64,000 nucleotides of DNA from Thermocatellispora tengchongensis (GCF_014202315.1 NZ_JACHGN010000007.1:411972-475971); one strand, 5' to 3'. Shown: positions 51,722 to 61,239, counted from the stretch's first letter. Notes: a model not told the origin generated them from the letters alone. Made by a program: numbers and translations.

Positions 51722-53143
51722 CTAGCCCGCGGCCAGCGCCGTCTGCAGGAGCGCCAGCCCGGCCAGCAGCGCGGGACCGCGGAGAAGCTGCACGACCAGG
51801 CCGAGGGGCGTCGGGCCGAACAGCCCGACGTCCACCACGGGGCTTGAGTAGTCCAGCGGCGGCCGGGTCGCCACCCGGTAGGCCACGGCCGGCGCGCCCA
51901 CGGCGGACACGGCGGCGGTGAGCACCGGCACACCGGGAACCAGCACCACCGTCCCCGCCGACCACAGCACCGCCCCCGCCGCCGGCACCACCAGATGCGC
52001 GAGCGTGAGCGACAGGTCCGACCCGCCCAAGGCCCGGCGAATCGCGGGCGAGCGGGAGACGACACGCAGCCCGCCGGCCAGTCTGTCCACGGCCAAGAAC
52101 GCGGTCACCGTATGCAGGGCCGGCAGGAAAGCGGTCAGCCCCACCACGGTCACGGCGTACGGCACGGCCATCAGCGCCGCCCAGATGAACAGGCCGGTCG
52201 GCGTACGCCGCACACGTGCCAGATCGGCTTTCACCAGAGCGACGAAACGGCTGCCGCTGATGGCCGCGGGCCGTACCCGCGCGATCGTCCGCGCCCGCCG
52301 TTCCGCAACGATGGACCAGAACAAGGTGACGTCGAGCGACAAAACCGAGACCTGGGCCGCCGTGGCGAGTTCGGCGCCCGAGGAGACCATGCCCCGGGTC
52401 ATGGCGTCCAGGCTGCGCCGGGCCAGATGCGCCGCGACCACGGCCAGGGCCAGGACGACGCCCGCGCACACGGCGTACGCCACCGTCCCGGCCTGCTCCA
52501 GGCCCGGCAGCAGGTAGCCGGGCCGCAGGACCAGGATCGCCGCCGCGACGCCGACGAGCGCGTACGCCGCCACGCTCAGCCCCCGCTGCACGCCGCGTAC
52601 CGACCGATGTCCCGCCTGGACCAGGACGCACAGGCACGTCAGGACGACGCCGAGCGCCGCCCACAGCGTGAACCACGGCACGAGCGGCACCGAAAGGCGG
52701 GTCACCGCGAGGAACGCGAACCCGAGCCCGGCGGAGACGGCCAGGCCGATCGCCACGGCCACCGCCAGATGCCGGCTGAGCAGGGCGCCTCTATCCACGG
52801 GGGTGCTGAGCAACCAGGTGCGCGCCGGAGCGCCCGCGTACAGCGGCCCGAACGCCAGCAGCGCCTTGGCGAGCAGCACCACACACAAGACCGCGATGAC
52901 CGCGGCCGTGAGCTGCGTCACCGACGTCCTGACCGCCTCCGGCGCCGCGCCGCCCCCCTCGACGCGCTCGAACCCCGACCGCACCACCTCGACGATCAGA
53001 CCACCGAGGATCGCGACGTAGATCCCGCGTTCGAGCAGCGCGTACAGCAGGTACGGCAGGGATCGCCGCGGTTTCCAGGACCGTTTCCGGCTGCGCAGAG
53101 CACCGGCCTTCGGAACGATCCGCGGGGCGCCGACGACCGTCAC
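51722..53143 (-). CDS. DUF6297-like polytopic membrane protein, ABC transporter permease
   Basis: This 473-residue protein has about 10-12 hydrophobic helices and a basic N-terminus (RSRKRSWKPRRSLPYLLYAL). A cytosolic loop near 255-305 (RRSLDAMTRGMVSSGAELAT, SIVAERRARTIARVRP) separates two membrane halves. It overlaps the ABC ATPase gene by 4 nt and is the likely permease of that pair. Actinobacterial exporters of this type often accompany peptide natural products, but no biosynthetic genes are near. Confidence 0.8.
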   Translation of the reverse strand: MTVVGAPRIVPKAGALRSRKRSWKPRRSLPYLLYALLERGIYVAILGGLIVEVVRSGFERVEGGGAAPEAVRTSVTQLTAAVIAVLCVVLLAKALLAFGPLYAGAPARTWLLSTPVDRGALLSRHLAVAVAIGLAVSAGLGFAFLAVTRLSVPLVPWFTLWAALGVVLTCLCVLVQAGHRSVRGVQRGLSVAAYALVGVAAAILVLRPGYLLPGLEQAGTVAYAVCAGVVLALAVVAAHLARRSLDAMTRGMVSSGAELATAAQVSVLSLDVTLFWSIVAERRARTIARVRPAAISGSRFVALVKADLARVRRTPTGLFIWAALMAVPYAVTVVGLTAFLPALHTVTAFLAVDRLAGGLRVVSRSPAIRRALGGSDLSLTLAHLVVPAAGAVLWSAGTVVLVPGVPVLTAAVSAVGAPAVAYRVATRPPLDYSSPVVDVGLFGPTPLGLVVQLLRGPALLAGLALLQTALAAG

Positions 53144-53769
53144 CCCGCCACCTCGATCGTCCGATCGGCCGCCGCGCCGACCAGCTCGCGATCGTGGGAG
53201 GTGAAGAGTATCGCGACGCCGGCCGCCTTCTCCGCCTGCAACCGCTCGGCGAGCCAGGCCCGCCCCTTGGCGTCCAGACGCTGTTCCGGCTCGTCGAGAA
53301 GGAGCAGCCGGCGCGGGCGCACCAGGCAGGAGGCGAGGCCGAGCCGGTGGCGCTGGCCGCTGGACAAGGTGATCGGAAGCTGGTTCGCCGCCGCGTGCAG
53401 ATCGAGCTCCCGCAGCACCGACGCCACCGTCCCGTCGGGGTCATCCGTGCCGTGCGCCCAGGCGTACAGCGTCAGGTGGTCGATGACCGACAGGTCGGGA
53501 AAGTAGTCCACGTCGTCGAGAAGGCAGGCCATCGCGGCACGAGTGGCCGCATCCGATTCGCGAAGTCGCGCGCCGTCCAACTCGATCACGCCGTCATCGG
53601 CGTCCTCGATCCCCGCGACGCATTTCAGCAAGGTGGTCTTCCCGGCGCCGTTGGGCCCGACCACCGCCAGGGCCTCACCGGCCCGGAGCGAGAAGCTCAC
53701 GTCCTGCAGCACGGGCACCTGGGAATAGGATTTGCTCAGGCCGGACACGTAGAGCAGATCCTGTCGCAT
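53140..53769 (-). CDS. ABC transporter ATP-binding protein
   Basis: This 209-residue single ATPase domain has Walker A VVGPNGAGKTTLLKCV (about 37-52), signature LSSGQRHRLGLASCLV (about 133-148, LSSGQ variant) and Walker B LLLLDEPEQRLDAKG, with H-loop TSHDRELV. Acts with the DUF6297-like permease. ATG 53769 follows CTGGAGGATTGCGAATAG. Confidence 0.9.
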   Translation of the reverse strand: MRQDLLYVSGLSKSYSQVPVLQDVSFSLRAGEALAVVGPNGAGKTTLLKCVAGIEDADDGVIELDGARLRESDAATRAAMACLLDDVDYFPDLSVIDHLTLYAWAHGTDDPDGTVASVLRELDLHAAANQLPITLSSGQRHRLGLASCLVRPRRLLLLDEPEQRLDAKGRAWLAERLQAEKAAGVAILFTSHDRELVGAAADRTIEVAG

Positions 53770-54117
53770 CTATTCGCAATCCTCCAGGGAGCGCGCCGAC
53801 TTCGCCGACGTCCTTTCGGTGCCGTAAGTGAGGCGACTGTAGTCCCCTTCGGGGCATTGAAAAAGCCGCGGTGCCGATTCGGCCGCATCCCGTTCAGCCG
53901 CATCCCGTTCGCCCGCATGCCGCAGCCGCGTTTGAGGAGCTGGTCAGACGTCGCGGACCAGAAGGTTCCTCGCGGACTCCACGAAGTGCCCTGTCAGGCG
54001 GTCGTCGCCACGCGTGCCGGCGACCGCTCGATCCCGTCCACGGGGACGGTGACGAGGTCGTCCCGAAGGGTGATGCGGAGGAGCGCTCGTCGTCACCGGC
54101 GGGGCGAGCCGTCCAGG
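53770..54117. other. Intergenic region with short direct repeats
   Basis: Between the ABC operon and YceI. Contains two and a half copies of GCATCCCGTTC at 53885-53920. I see no gene: frames present are short and lack start sites. A CTACAGT element on the minus strand about 70 nt before the ABC gene could be a -10 box. Confidence 0.4.
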
Positions 54118-54672
54118 TCACCCCTCCGGCGCAAGACCGACGTCGAACCGCACCTCGACCGCGTCGTTCAACTTCAGCGCGCCGAAGAAGGCGGAGTACG
54201 GCTTGATCCCCCAGCGGGACTGCACCACGACGGCCTCGCCGGTCACCCGGTCTCCGCTTACGCCGCCCCGCACCGTCAACGAGCCGGTGCTGTCGGCGAT
54301 CGTGAGGTCACCGTGGATCTGGAACGCGTCCGCAGTGCCTTCGACCCGGGCCGACCGGAACACGATCGTTTTGTAGCGGTCCGTATGGAGGACCTTGTCC
54401 TGGATGTTCTTCTTGATCTCGGCGCTGTCGGAAGGGGTGAGCGGTTTGATACCGCCGACGCCCTCCCGTACCTCGAAGGAGTCGGCGTCGGCCTCGACCG
54501 TCACCTGAGTGGCCGTCGGGTCGGCGGCGTTGACCACGGCCTCACCACGCCATCGCGTCACCTCGATGGTGAGATCGTGACCGGCCTTGGCCCCCAGCCC
54601 GGTACGGGTCGTCTTGACCAGGAGCGTACCGGTCTGCGAGCCGAACGTGTACCTACCTGCAGTGACGTCCAT
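54118..54672 (-). CDS. YceI-family lipocalin-like protein
   Basis: This 184-residue protein with a beta-barrel pattern begins GRYTFGSQTGTLLVKTTRTG and contains AGHDLTIEVTRWRGEAVV, VLHTDRYKTIVFRSARV and VQSRWGIKPYSAFFGALKL. These are YceI-family segments. YceI proteins bind isoprenoid or amphiphilic molecules. There is no signal peptide, so it is probably cytoplasmic as in other actinobacteria. Start ATG 54672. Confidence 0.88.
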   Translation of the reverse strand: MDVTAGRYTFGSQTGTLLVKTTRTGLGAKAGHDLTIEVTRWRGEAVVNAADPTATQVTVEADADSFEVREGVGGIKPLTPSDSAEIKKNIQDKVLHTDRYKTIVFRSARVEGTADAFQIHGDLTIADSTGSLTVRGGVSGDRVTGEAVVVQSRWGIKPYSAFFGALKLNDAVEVRFDVGLAPEG

Positions 54673-54732
54673 ATCCCCACGCTAACGCCGCCGACCTCAC
54701 GCCCGCCGACCACCGGTACGACGGCGTCAAAA

Positions 54733-54770
54733 GGCCCCGCCAGGAACCACCTCTAGAACCCGGCGGGGCC
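54733..54770 (-). terminator. Rho-independent terminator of the XRE/ATPase operon
   Basis: GGCCCCGCC (54733-54741) and GGCGGGGCC (54762-54770) form a perfect 9-bp stem; on the minus strand it is followed by TTTTG. It ends transcription coming from the genes at 54869-56904. Confidence 0.72.
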
Positions 54771-54868
54771 GGCCACCCCACGGCCGGCGGATGACGACAC
54801 GCGGCCTCACGTGGGGGGCGTCGGGGTCCCGGCCGCCGCAGGATGGGAAGACTGCGACGGCCGGGGGC

Positions 54869-55138
54869 TCATGAACGGACGATCATCTGCCGGGTGATGT
54901 GGTCCTCGGCGCGCAGCTCCATCACCAGCTCCACCGCGCTCAACCGGCCGATGATGTGCCGCAACCCAGCGGCGCGATGGCGTGGCGGTAGCGCATCGAG
55001 CCGGACCGCCCACCAAGTAGGGCCCGCGGTGATGATCCAGCCGGGCCACGTGGTGGCGATGACGTGCAGGTACAAAGCCTCTTGGCACGTCAGCGGCATC
55101 TCGCGAGGGCGAAGCGCGGGGCTGTCCGTGACGCTCAT
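54869..55138 (-). CDS. Small conserved hypothetical protein downstream of RsbW-like gene
   Basis: This 89-residue protein begins MSVTDSPALRPREMPLTCQE and contains YLHVIATTWPGWIITAGPTW and LRHIIGRLSAVELVMEL. No known domain; the mix of Trp-rich strand and helical end suggests a compact fold. It overlaps the ATPase gene by 4 nt. Such small proteins follow anti-sigma ATPase genes in many Streptomyces-like genomes and may be their partner (inference). Confidence 0.65.
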   Translation of the reverse strand: MSVTDSPALRPREMPLTCQEALYLHVIATTWPGWIITAGPTWWAVRLDALPPRHRAAGLRHIIGRLSAVELVMELRAEDHITRQMIVRS

Positions 55139-55611
55139 GGGGTCGTCACCGTTGCCCACACCGTTCGCCGCTGGTCGAGAATGTAGTGGCCCCAGCGGTC
55201 GGCCAACTCCTCAACAAGGGCGAGCCCGTACCCGGACTCCTCCACCCGGGGACAGCGCTGGACGCACGGTTGCCGATCGGAGCCGTCGTCGGTGACCGTC
55301 ACTCCGGCGAAGCGGACGCCCCCGTAGCCGATGCCCGCGACCACGCTCACGTTCACCCTGCCACCCGGCCGCCTGGAGCGAGAGTGGCGTACGGCGTTCG
55401 TGGTCAACTCGGAGACGATCTGGATGAGGTCCTCAAGACGCGGATGTCCAGACAGCGCCTTGCCCACGAACTCCCGCGCCGCACGCGGCGCGCGATCGTT
55501 CCCGGCGAGTACGCATTCGCTTACGGTCGCCGGCATGTCGCCCGCGCCCTGTTGCTCCGTCGCGGTCGCATGCGCGGCCCATCCGGCTGGCTCATCGCTG
55601 TAAGGCTGCAC
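55135..55611 (-). CDS. RsbW-type HATPase (anti-sigma/regulatory ATPase)
   Basis: This 158-residue GHKL ATPase has the N-box IVSELTTNAVRHSRS (about 66-80), G1 box VTVTDDGSD (about 104-112) and G2 segment ESGYGLALVEELADRWG (about 124-140). These are the signs of the RsbW/SpoIIAB-like HATPase_c_2 family abundant in actinomycetes. Pairs with the XRE-TPR regulator upstream on the same strand, a module that resembles those controlling development (inference). Confidence 0.88.
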   Translation of the reverse strand: MQPYSDEPAGWAAHATATEQQGAGDMPATVSECVLAGNDRAPRAAREFVGKALSGHPRLEDLIQIVSELTTNAVRHSRSRRPGGRVNVSVVAGIGYGGVRFAGVTVTDDGSDRQPCVQRCPRVEESGYGLALVEELADRWGHYILDQRRTVWATVTTP

Positions 55612-55689
55612 GACGCAAGTGTCACGTCGGCTACAGCAGGCAGCAGGGAACGCCGCTACCCCTACCTCGCCGGGTACAGATCGTACCCG

Positions 55690-56904
55690 TCACGCCACGT
55701 CGGGTAATTGCAGCTTCCGTCCGAGCGCCCGGGCGTCATCGCGTACCGTGGCCCCGCCGGATGCCATCAACTCCAGCACAGCGGCACGGGTGAACAGGTT
55801 GTAGCTCACCGTCTCCGGCGCGATGTCGAACGCCCGGTTGAGCAGGTGCACCGTGGCCAGCGGCTCCCGCTTGAGGTGATAGGCGCGGGCGATCTCGATC
55901 GTGTGGAAACTGCGCCTGGTCGCGGACGGCATCTCGATGTTGATCCGGTTCGCCTGCTTTGTCGCCTCAGTCGCGTCCGTCAGGTCGGCGTACATGGTGA
56001 CGGCGTACGCGTTCACCATGTCCTGGCCGAACAGCAGCCACGGATGCCGGCCCTCCAGAGAACGGGCGGCACGGTCGGCCTGGTCCCAATGCCTCTCGGC
56101 GTCACCCCGCCGACCGGTTTTCGCGTGCGACAGGGCGATGGCGAGTTGAAGCAGCCCCCACAGCGCCCGCTCCTCGTCGCGCTCTTGATCGAGCAGCGCG
56201 CTCGCCTGATGAGCGAGTTCGATCCGAGCCTCGGCCTGCTCACCCGCGTCGCGGTAGACATGATTCATATACCAGGCAGCAGCGGCAATGGCGGTCGGGT
56301 CGTCGGCATCCTGAGCGGCGCGCATGGCGCGGTCGCCGGTCAACATCACCAGATTCGGTATCGGCTGGAACGACAGGTAGAGCTGTGCGAGGTGGTACAC
56401 CTGCGCGAGCGACACCAGAGCGCGGCGTCGTTCGTTCCCCTCCAGATGCTTGGCCGAGTAGTGCGCGTCGGCGAGCAGGCGCGGCAACACCGTGGCGACG
56501 GCCGTACGGTGCTGGGGCGAGCCGTGCCACACTATCCACGCCTGCGCGACGTTGCCCGCCAACGCCTCCGCCGTCACCGGCTCCCGATCCCCCGAAGCTT
56601 CCAACGGGAAGGTGGCCAGCACCCGTGCGATGCGGTCGGCCTGCTCGTGACGACGCTTGCCATAGGTAGCAGACGTGAGTTTCTGCTCACCGGTCAGCTC
56701 AGCCAGATCGTCCACTTCAAGGACTTCCGACATCCGGATGAGCAAGGGGAGGCGGGGCATCAGCAGACGGCCGGTCTCGATGGCCTTCACCCATTCAGCC
56801 GAGCGCCCGCAGAGTTGGCCGAGTACGGGCCGGGTCATCCCGGCGCGGAGGCGGTAGTACTCAACGCGTTCACCGAAGCTCATCGGCGCGTTACCGTCAG
56901 GCAT
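55690..56904 (-). CDS. XRE regulator with TPR-like C-terminal domain
   Basis: This 404-residue protein has an N-terminal HTH (FGERVEYYRLRAGMTRPVLG with CGRSAEWVKAIETGR, about 9-45) and helical repeats to the end (for example GNERRRALVSLAQVYHLAQL, AARIELAHQ-like EARIELAHQASALLDQERDE, HTIEIARAYHLKREPLATVH). TPR-type XRE regulators bind peptides or control a partner ATPase. ATG 56904 follows AAGGAGGTCA at 9 nt, an excellent site; upstream in-frame codons are ignored. Confidence 0.85.
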   Translation of the reverse strand: MPDGNAPMSFGERVEYYRLRAGMTRPVLGQLCGRSAEWVKAIETGRLLMPRLPLLIRMSEVLEVDDLAELTGEQKLTSATYGKRRHEQADRIARVLATFPLEASGDREPVTAEALAGNVAQAWIVWHGSPQHRTAVATVLPRLLADAHYSAKHLEGNERRRALVSLAQVYHLAQLYLSFQPIPNLVMLTGDRAMRAAQDADDPTAIAAAAWYMNHVYRDAGEQAEARIELAHQASALLDQERDEERALWGLLQLAIALSHAKTGRRGDAERHWDQADRAARSLEGRHPWLLFGQDMVNAYAVTMYADLTDATEATKQANRINIEMPSATRRSFHTIEIARAYHLKREPLATVHLLNRAFDIAPETVSYNLFTRAAVLELMASGGATVRDDARALGRKLQLPDVA

Positions 56905-57129
56905 AAGCCCTGACCTCCTTGAACGTCTTGTTGACATCAGGCTACGGCGCAGGGCTTTTCTCATCCATCCTTCGCGGCGACTCGCCAGACGCCTTCCGAT
57001 CGCCTCACCTGAAGGATCGGCAGCGCTGGCTACACGGATCGACGTCCCATGCTCACCCGCCCGTAACCGATTGATCTCCACCCGCTAGCTGGTCAAGCTC
57101 ACCATGGGCGACGAAGGAACCAGCAGCCG

Positions 57130-57375
57130 CTACGTCGATATGGGTGAGTCACGCACGTCATTCCAGGCGTAACCGCAGTGCTCCCAGGGCATGCCCTCGA
57201 AGATCTCCTCAAGCTGCAGGTCAGCGAGCTCATCCTCATATTCAGCCTGATGGATCTTCTTGACCTTCCCGATTGCCTCCTCATAGTCTGCCGCCGTTAC
57301 GACGTACGTGTACGGCGCTTCGCCGTCTTCGCGCTCCCTGCCCGAGATTGTCACGGTGAACGTTCTTGCCTGCAT
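57130..57375 (-). CDS. Small acidic hypothetical protein
   Basis: This 81-residue soluble protein, MQARTFTVTISGREREDGEA then YTYVVTAADYEEAIGKVKKI, looks like a small alpha/beta fold followed by an acidic helix. No family recognised. ATG 57375 has GGAG 7 nt upstream. A dyad TCGGA-cgaaat-TCCGA at 57390-57405 just upstream may be its operator. Confidence 0.55.
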   Translation of the reverse strand: MQARTFTVTISGREREDGEAPYTYVVTAADYEEAIGKVKKIHQAEYEDELADLQLEEIFEGMPWEHCGYAWNDVRDSPIST

Positions 57376-57819
57376 ACATACGCTCCAAATCGGACGAAAT
57401 TCCGACATCTCACACTGCTACACGAAGTCGCCCCTAGCGTTCACCCAGAGGTGACAGGCCGGACGGCTCGCACCTCGTCATTAATGCTCGATGGAATGCC
57501 GATATCTTCCGAGCGCACGTTCGAGGAACGGCCCATCAATTCTTACCATGACGTGGACGCGCTTCAATGACGAATCAAAGTTGAACGCCAATGTCACAAT
57601 GCCCCAACCAAGGCATTTTCCCGGTTGTCGTAGGAGTGGGGCGGGCAACAGCGGCCCGATCGCCGAGTGGGTGCCGGTGAGATCGGGGGGAGCGGCGCTC
57701 GCGGCTACCCGACGGCCCCCCTGCAGCCCCGAACGCATGCCGCCCCCATCACCTTGCTCAACATGCCCTGAAGACGGAGTAGTTGGCGCATTTCAGCAGT
57801 AGCTCCGCGCACCACGCCC
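57376..57819. other. Intergenic region upstream of second defence-like island
   Basis: About 440 bp of lower G+C than the neighbours, with no supported gene. Holds the dyad at 57390-57405 and the promoter region of the PLD-helicase gene. Composition suggests foreign DNA starts here. Confidence 0.4.
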
Positions 57820-57825
57820 TATAGT
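57820..57825 (+). promoter_or_regulatory. -10 box of a probable leaderless transcript
   Basis: TATAGT lies 6 nt before the GTG at 57832. No ribosome-binding site separates them, so transcription probably starts at or next to the start codon, as is frequent in actinobacteria. A clear -35 box is not visible. Confidence 0.45.
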
Positions 57826-57831
57826 CGCGGA

Positions 57832-60800
57832 GTGAGCGATCTTCAGCCGGGCGTCTACGAGCATCTGGTAACGCGCGAAATAGGCGCCCTGCTGCGTGCC
57901 GTACCTGATCGGGGGCTGATCGATCGGCGGGCGCTGGATGTAGCAGATTCACACGAGATGCTGGCGCGACATCTCGCTGCGCTTGCGCGGAGGGCGCTTC
58001 GGGCCGTGCGTGGGGAAAGCGACGCCGCGCGCCTGGCCCGACAGGTCGAGATCGTCAACCGGATCGCTGAGCTGATTGGCGATCTCGTGCCCGAGGCTGC
58101 CGACCCGGACGAACTCGTAGAGGCCGCCGAGGAACTGCTAGGGATCGCCCGCGGCCGGGATGCGGCAGGGCAGGTACGGTTCCCGCCGCGGCCAGTGGTG
58201 CCGCTCACGGGTAGTGCCTTGCTAGTCAACGGCAGAGGGCAGCCGGAGATCGGACACGAACTCAAGCGCGAGCTGGCCTCCGCGGACCGAGTGGACCTGC
58301 TGTGCGCCTTCGTGAAGTGGAACGGCGTACGCGTGCTGGCCGAGGCCATCGAGGAGTTTGTGGCACGCGGCGGACAACTGCGCGTGGTGACCACCACGTA
58401 CATCGGCGCGACTGACCGCCTCGCGCTGGACCGGCTGGCTGCCATGGGTGCTGACATCCGCATCAGCTACGACACCCGGACAACTCGGCTTCACGCGAAG
58501 GCGTGGCTGTTTCACCGCGCTTCGGGTCTATCCACGGCCTATGTCGGCTCGTCCAACCTTTCGCAGGCTGCGCTCAGTCACGGCCTGGAGTGGAACGTAC
58601 GCCTCGCGCAGGCGGAACAGCCGCATCTGATCGACACGTTCGCGGCCACGTTCGACGACTACTGGGGCGACCCGTCATTCGAGCCCTACGATCCCACTCG
58701 GGACGCCGAGCGCCTTGATCGGGCGCTCACAGTAGAGCGTTCAGGCGAGCGCAGCGTCGTCATCGACTTTGCGCACGTCGACATCCGGCCGTACACCTAT
58801 CAGCGCGACATCCTCGACGAGCTCGCCGCCGAACGCCACATCCACGACCGATGGCGAAATCTCGTCGTCATGGCCACGGGCACCGGCAAAACCATGGTCG
58901 CCGCCCTCGACTACCGGCGGCTCCGCGACGCGGGGCAGGCCACCTCGCTGCTGTTCGTGGCCCACCGCGAAGAGATCCTGCGGCAGAGCATGCTCACCTT
59001 CCGCCAAGTGCTGCGTGACGCAACGTTCGGGGAACTGTACGTGGGCGGCTCCCGCCCCGAGGAGTGGCGACACGTGTTCGCCTCTATCCAGTCGCTGCAC
59101 ATCAACCCGTTGCCCCAGCCGGACGCGTTCGACATGGTGATCGTGGACGAGTTCCACCACGCCGAGGCCGCGACGTACCGGCGCCTGCTCTCCGCAGTGC
59201 AGCCCAAGGTGCTGCTCGGGCTCACTGCCACCCCGGAGCGCACCGATGGGCAGGACATCAAGCACTGGTTCGGCGGCCGAATCGCCGCCGAACTGCGCCT
59301 ATGGGAAGCGCTGGAGCGCGGCCTACTCGCGCCGTTCCAGTACTTCGGCGTGCACGACGGCACTGATCTGAGCGGGATCGGCTGGAGGCGCGGCCAGGGA
59401 TACGACGTGCGCCAACTGTCGGGCGTCTACACCGGCGACGACCGCCGCGTTGCCATCGTCTTGGAGACTCTGCAGCGCAAGATCGGCAACGTCGGCAGCA
59501 TGCGGGCCATCGGCTTCTGCGTCAGCATTGAGCACGCCCGCTTCATGGCCACGCGGTTCACACAGGCAGGGATACCCTCGGTCGCTGTCACCGCGCAGAG
59601 CTCGCCGGAGGAGCGAGCCAATTCACTGCGCGACCTGCGTGAGCGCCGGGTTAACGCCGTCTTCACCGTCGACCTCTTCAATGAAGGCGTCGATGTCCCC
59701 GAGATCGACACCGTCCTCTTCCTACGTCCCACCGACAGTGCCACGGTCTTCCTGCAGCAGCTCGGACGCGGCCTCCGGCTGGCCAACGACAAGCCGTGCC
59801 TAACCGTGCTCGACTTCGTGGGACACCAGCACAAGCGCTTCCGCTTCGACCGCCGCTTCCGCGCCCTCACCGGCGCCAGCCGTACGGGGATCGCACGCGA
59901 GATCGAGCAGGGCTTTCCCACCCTGCCCGCCGGCTGTGTGATCGACCTCGATCGGGACGTACGCCGCCTGGTCCTGGAGAACGTACGCCAGGCGCTCAAC
60001 ATCAACTGGCGGGACCTGGGGCGCGAGCTGCGAGACCTCGGCGACGTTTCCCTAGCACGCTTTCTGGAGGAGACCGGCCTTGACGTGGAGGATCTGTACC
60101 GGCGGCGTCAGGGCTGGGCTCATCTGCGGCACACCGCGGGCTTCGAGGCAACCGAGCCCGACCAGCAGCTCGGCCGCGCTTTCGGCCGCATGCTCCACAT
60201 CGACGACGTCGAGCGCCTCACCTTCCTCAGCGAGGTCCTGAAGGGAGGCACGCCGCAGTCTCCCCGTGAAGTACGTGTCCTGGCGATGCTCGACGCGATG
60301 CTATGGGGTGGCGCCCAGCCGGTCTCGGGCATGGAGGCCAGGCTCGCCCAGCTCTCCGGCTCCCGAGCGGCGGAGCTGGGCGAGTTGGTGGACGTATTGC
60401 GGTCCAGAATCCGGCATCTCGCCCCGCCAATGGACGCTGCCGTGCCACTGCATGTCCATGCCCACTACAGCAAGAACGAGGCCCTGGCCGCCTTCGGCGT
60501 GGACAGGCCGGCCAATGTACGCGAGGGCGTGAAGTACGTCGAAGAGCACAAGGCGGACCTGTTCTTCGTGACCATCGACAAGTCAGAGGACCACTACTCC
60601 CCCACGACCCTGTATCACGACCGGGCCATCAGCGAGACCCTGTTCCAGTGGGAGTCGCAGAGCACGTTGCGCTCCACTACCGCCACCGCTCGCCGGTACA
60701 TCAGCGGTCAATCTACTGTGCACTTGCTGATCCGGAAGTCCAAGCGGGATGAAGGGCTGGGCGCACCGCCGTATACGTACGCCGGGCCAATGCAGTACGT

Positions 60801-60897
60801 CAGCCATGAGGGCGAGCGGCCGATCCGGTTCGTGTGGCGTCTGGAGCACCCGCTGCCGCCCGAGGTCTTCCACTACGCCAAGACCACCGCCGGCTGA
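57832..60897 (+). CDS. PLD-nuclease / SF2 helicase / DUF3427 protein (candidate defence)
   Basis: About 1021 residues in three parts. (1) A helical N-terminus, then a phospholipase-D-like nuclease with TRLHAKAWLFHR and YVGSSNLS (about 220-245), a complete HxK...N site. (2) An SF2 helicase with VMATGTGKTMVAA (about 346-358), VIVDEFHHAEA (about 437-447), LGLTATPERTD and LFNEGVDVPEID, LQQLGRGLRLA. (3) A C-terminal DUF3427 domain (about 840-1015, KYVEEHKADLFFVTIDKSED and SQSTLRSTTATARRY). Such single-chain nuclease-helicases are often found in defence islands and could cut or unwind invading DNA. The gene is followed by a decayed IS3 element and a type IV restriction gene. Confidence 0.85.
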   Translation: MSDLQPGVYEHLVTREIGALLRAVPDRGLIDRRALDVADSHEMLARHLAALARRALRAVRGESDAARLARQVEIVNRIAELIGDLVPEAADPDELVEAAEELLGIARGRDAAGQVRFPPRPVVPLTGSALLVNGRGQPEIGHELKRELASADRVDLLCAFVKWNGVRVLAEAIEEFVARGGQLRVVTTTYIGATDRLALDRLAAMGADIRISYDTRTTRLHAKAWLFHRASGLSTAYVGSSNLSQAALSHGLEWNVRLAQAEQPHLIDTFAATFDDYWGDPSFEPYDPTRDAERLDRALTVERSGERSVVIDFAHVDIRPYTYQRDILDELAAERHIHDRWRNLVVMATGTGKTMVAALDYRRLRDAGQATSLLFVAHREEILRQSMLTFRQVLRDATFGELYVGGSRPEEWRHVFASIQSLHINPLPQPDAFDMVIVDEFHHAEAATYRRLLSAVQPKVLLGLTATPERTDGQDIKHWFGGRIAAELRLWEALERGLLAPFQYFGVHDGTDLSGIGWRRGQGYDVRQLSGVYTGDDRRVAIVLETLQRKIGNVGSMRAIGFCVSIEHARFMATRFTQAGIPSVAVTAQSSPEERANSLRDLRERRVNAVFTVDLFNEGVDVPEIDTVLFLRPTDSATVFLQQLGRGLRLANDKPCLTVLDFVGHQHKRFRFDRRFRALTGASRTGIAREIEQGFPTLPAGCVIDLDRDVRRLVLENVRQALNINWRDLGRELRDLGDVSLARFLEETGLDVEDLYRRRQGWAHLRHTAGFEATEPDQQLGRAFGRMLHIDDVERLTFLSEVLKGGTPQSPREVRVLAMLDAMLWGGAQPVSGMEARLAQLSGSRAAELGELVDVLRSRIRHLAPPMDAAVPLHVHAHYSKNEALAAFGVDRPANVREGVKYVEEHKADLFFVTIDKSEDHYSPTTLYHDRAISETLFQWESQSTLRSTTATARRYISGQSTVHLLIRKSKRDEGLGAPPYTYAGPMQYVSHEGERPIRFVWRLEHPLPPEVFHYAKTTAG

Positions 60898-61073
60898 GCC
60901 TGCATCCTACGGTCAGTGCTGTCATACGTCTTCCCTCTGCGTCAGGCTCAAGTAGGACACACGGCGAGGAAGTTCTCAGTGTGGTACGACTAGGACGAGA
61001 CCTGGCGTAGCAGACTGTAACGATACGAAGCACGACCTGGAGGCCGGTGGGCCCGAGCTGATCGACCCAAGCT

Positions 61074-61239
61074 CCGGCACTTCCGGCGGAGTACAAGCAG
61101 CGGATCGTCGCCGAGTACGCCGTTCACCATGCGCATCGGCACCGCCCCGGCCCCCAAGCTCTCCACCAAGGCATGGATCAACGAGCCCAGCGACGACGAC
61201 GTCCCGACCAGCAGCCCAGACGAGGAAGACGCCGCTTAA
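61074..61239 (+). pseudogene. Collapsed IS3-family element (OrfA HTH fused near OrfB tail)
   Basis: One frame reads PALPAEYKQRIVAEYAVHH, the OrfA-type transposase start (EYKQRIVAEY). Thirty bases on, a second frame reads PAPKLSTKAWINEPSDDD to a stop, matching the C-terminus of IS3 OrfB proteins (PxLPTxAWINxP). A large internal deletion explains why both ends are so close. No terminal inverted repeats are evident. The rest of the 60898-61358 gap shows nothing else. Confidence 0.5.

Noticed and set aside
51722..53769. Peptide natural-product gene cluster around the ABC/DUF6297 pair
   Set aside because: No precursor peptide or modification enzyme could be supported in the flanking spacers.
53894..54121. 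Open frames in the ABC-YceI spacer
   Set aside because: Three frames are open for similar lengths with no ribosome-binding site; no motif was recognised.
57481..57738. Minus-strand frame between the small acidic gene and the PLD-helicase gene
   Set aside because: Gives no recognisable fold, no start site, and lies in the low-G+C promoter region.
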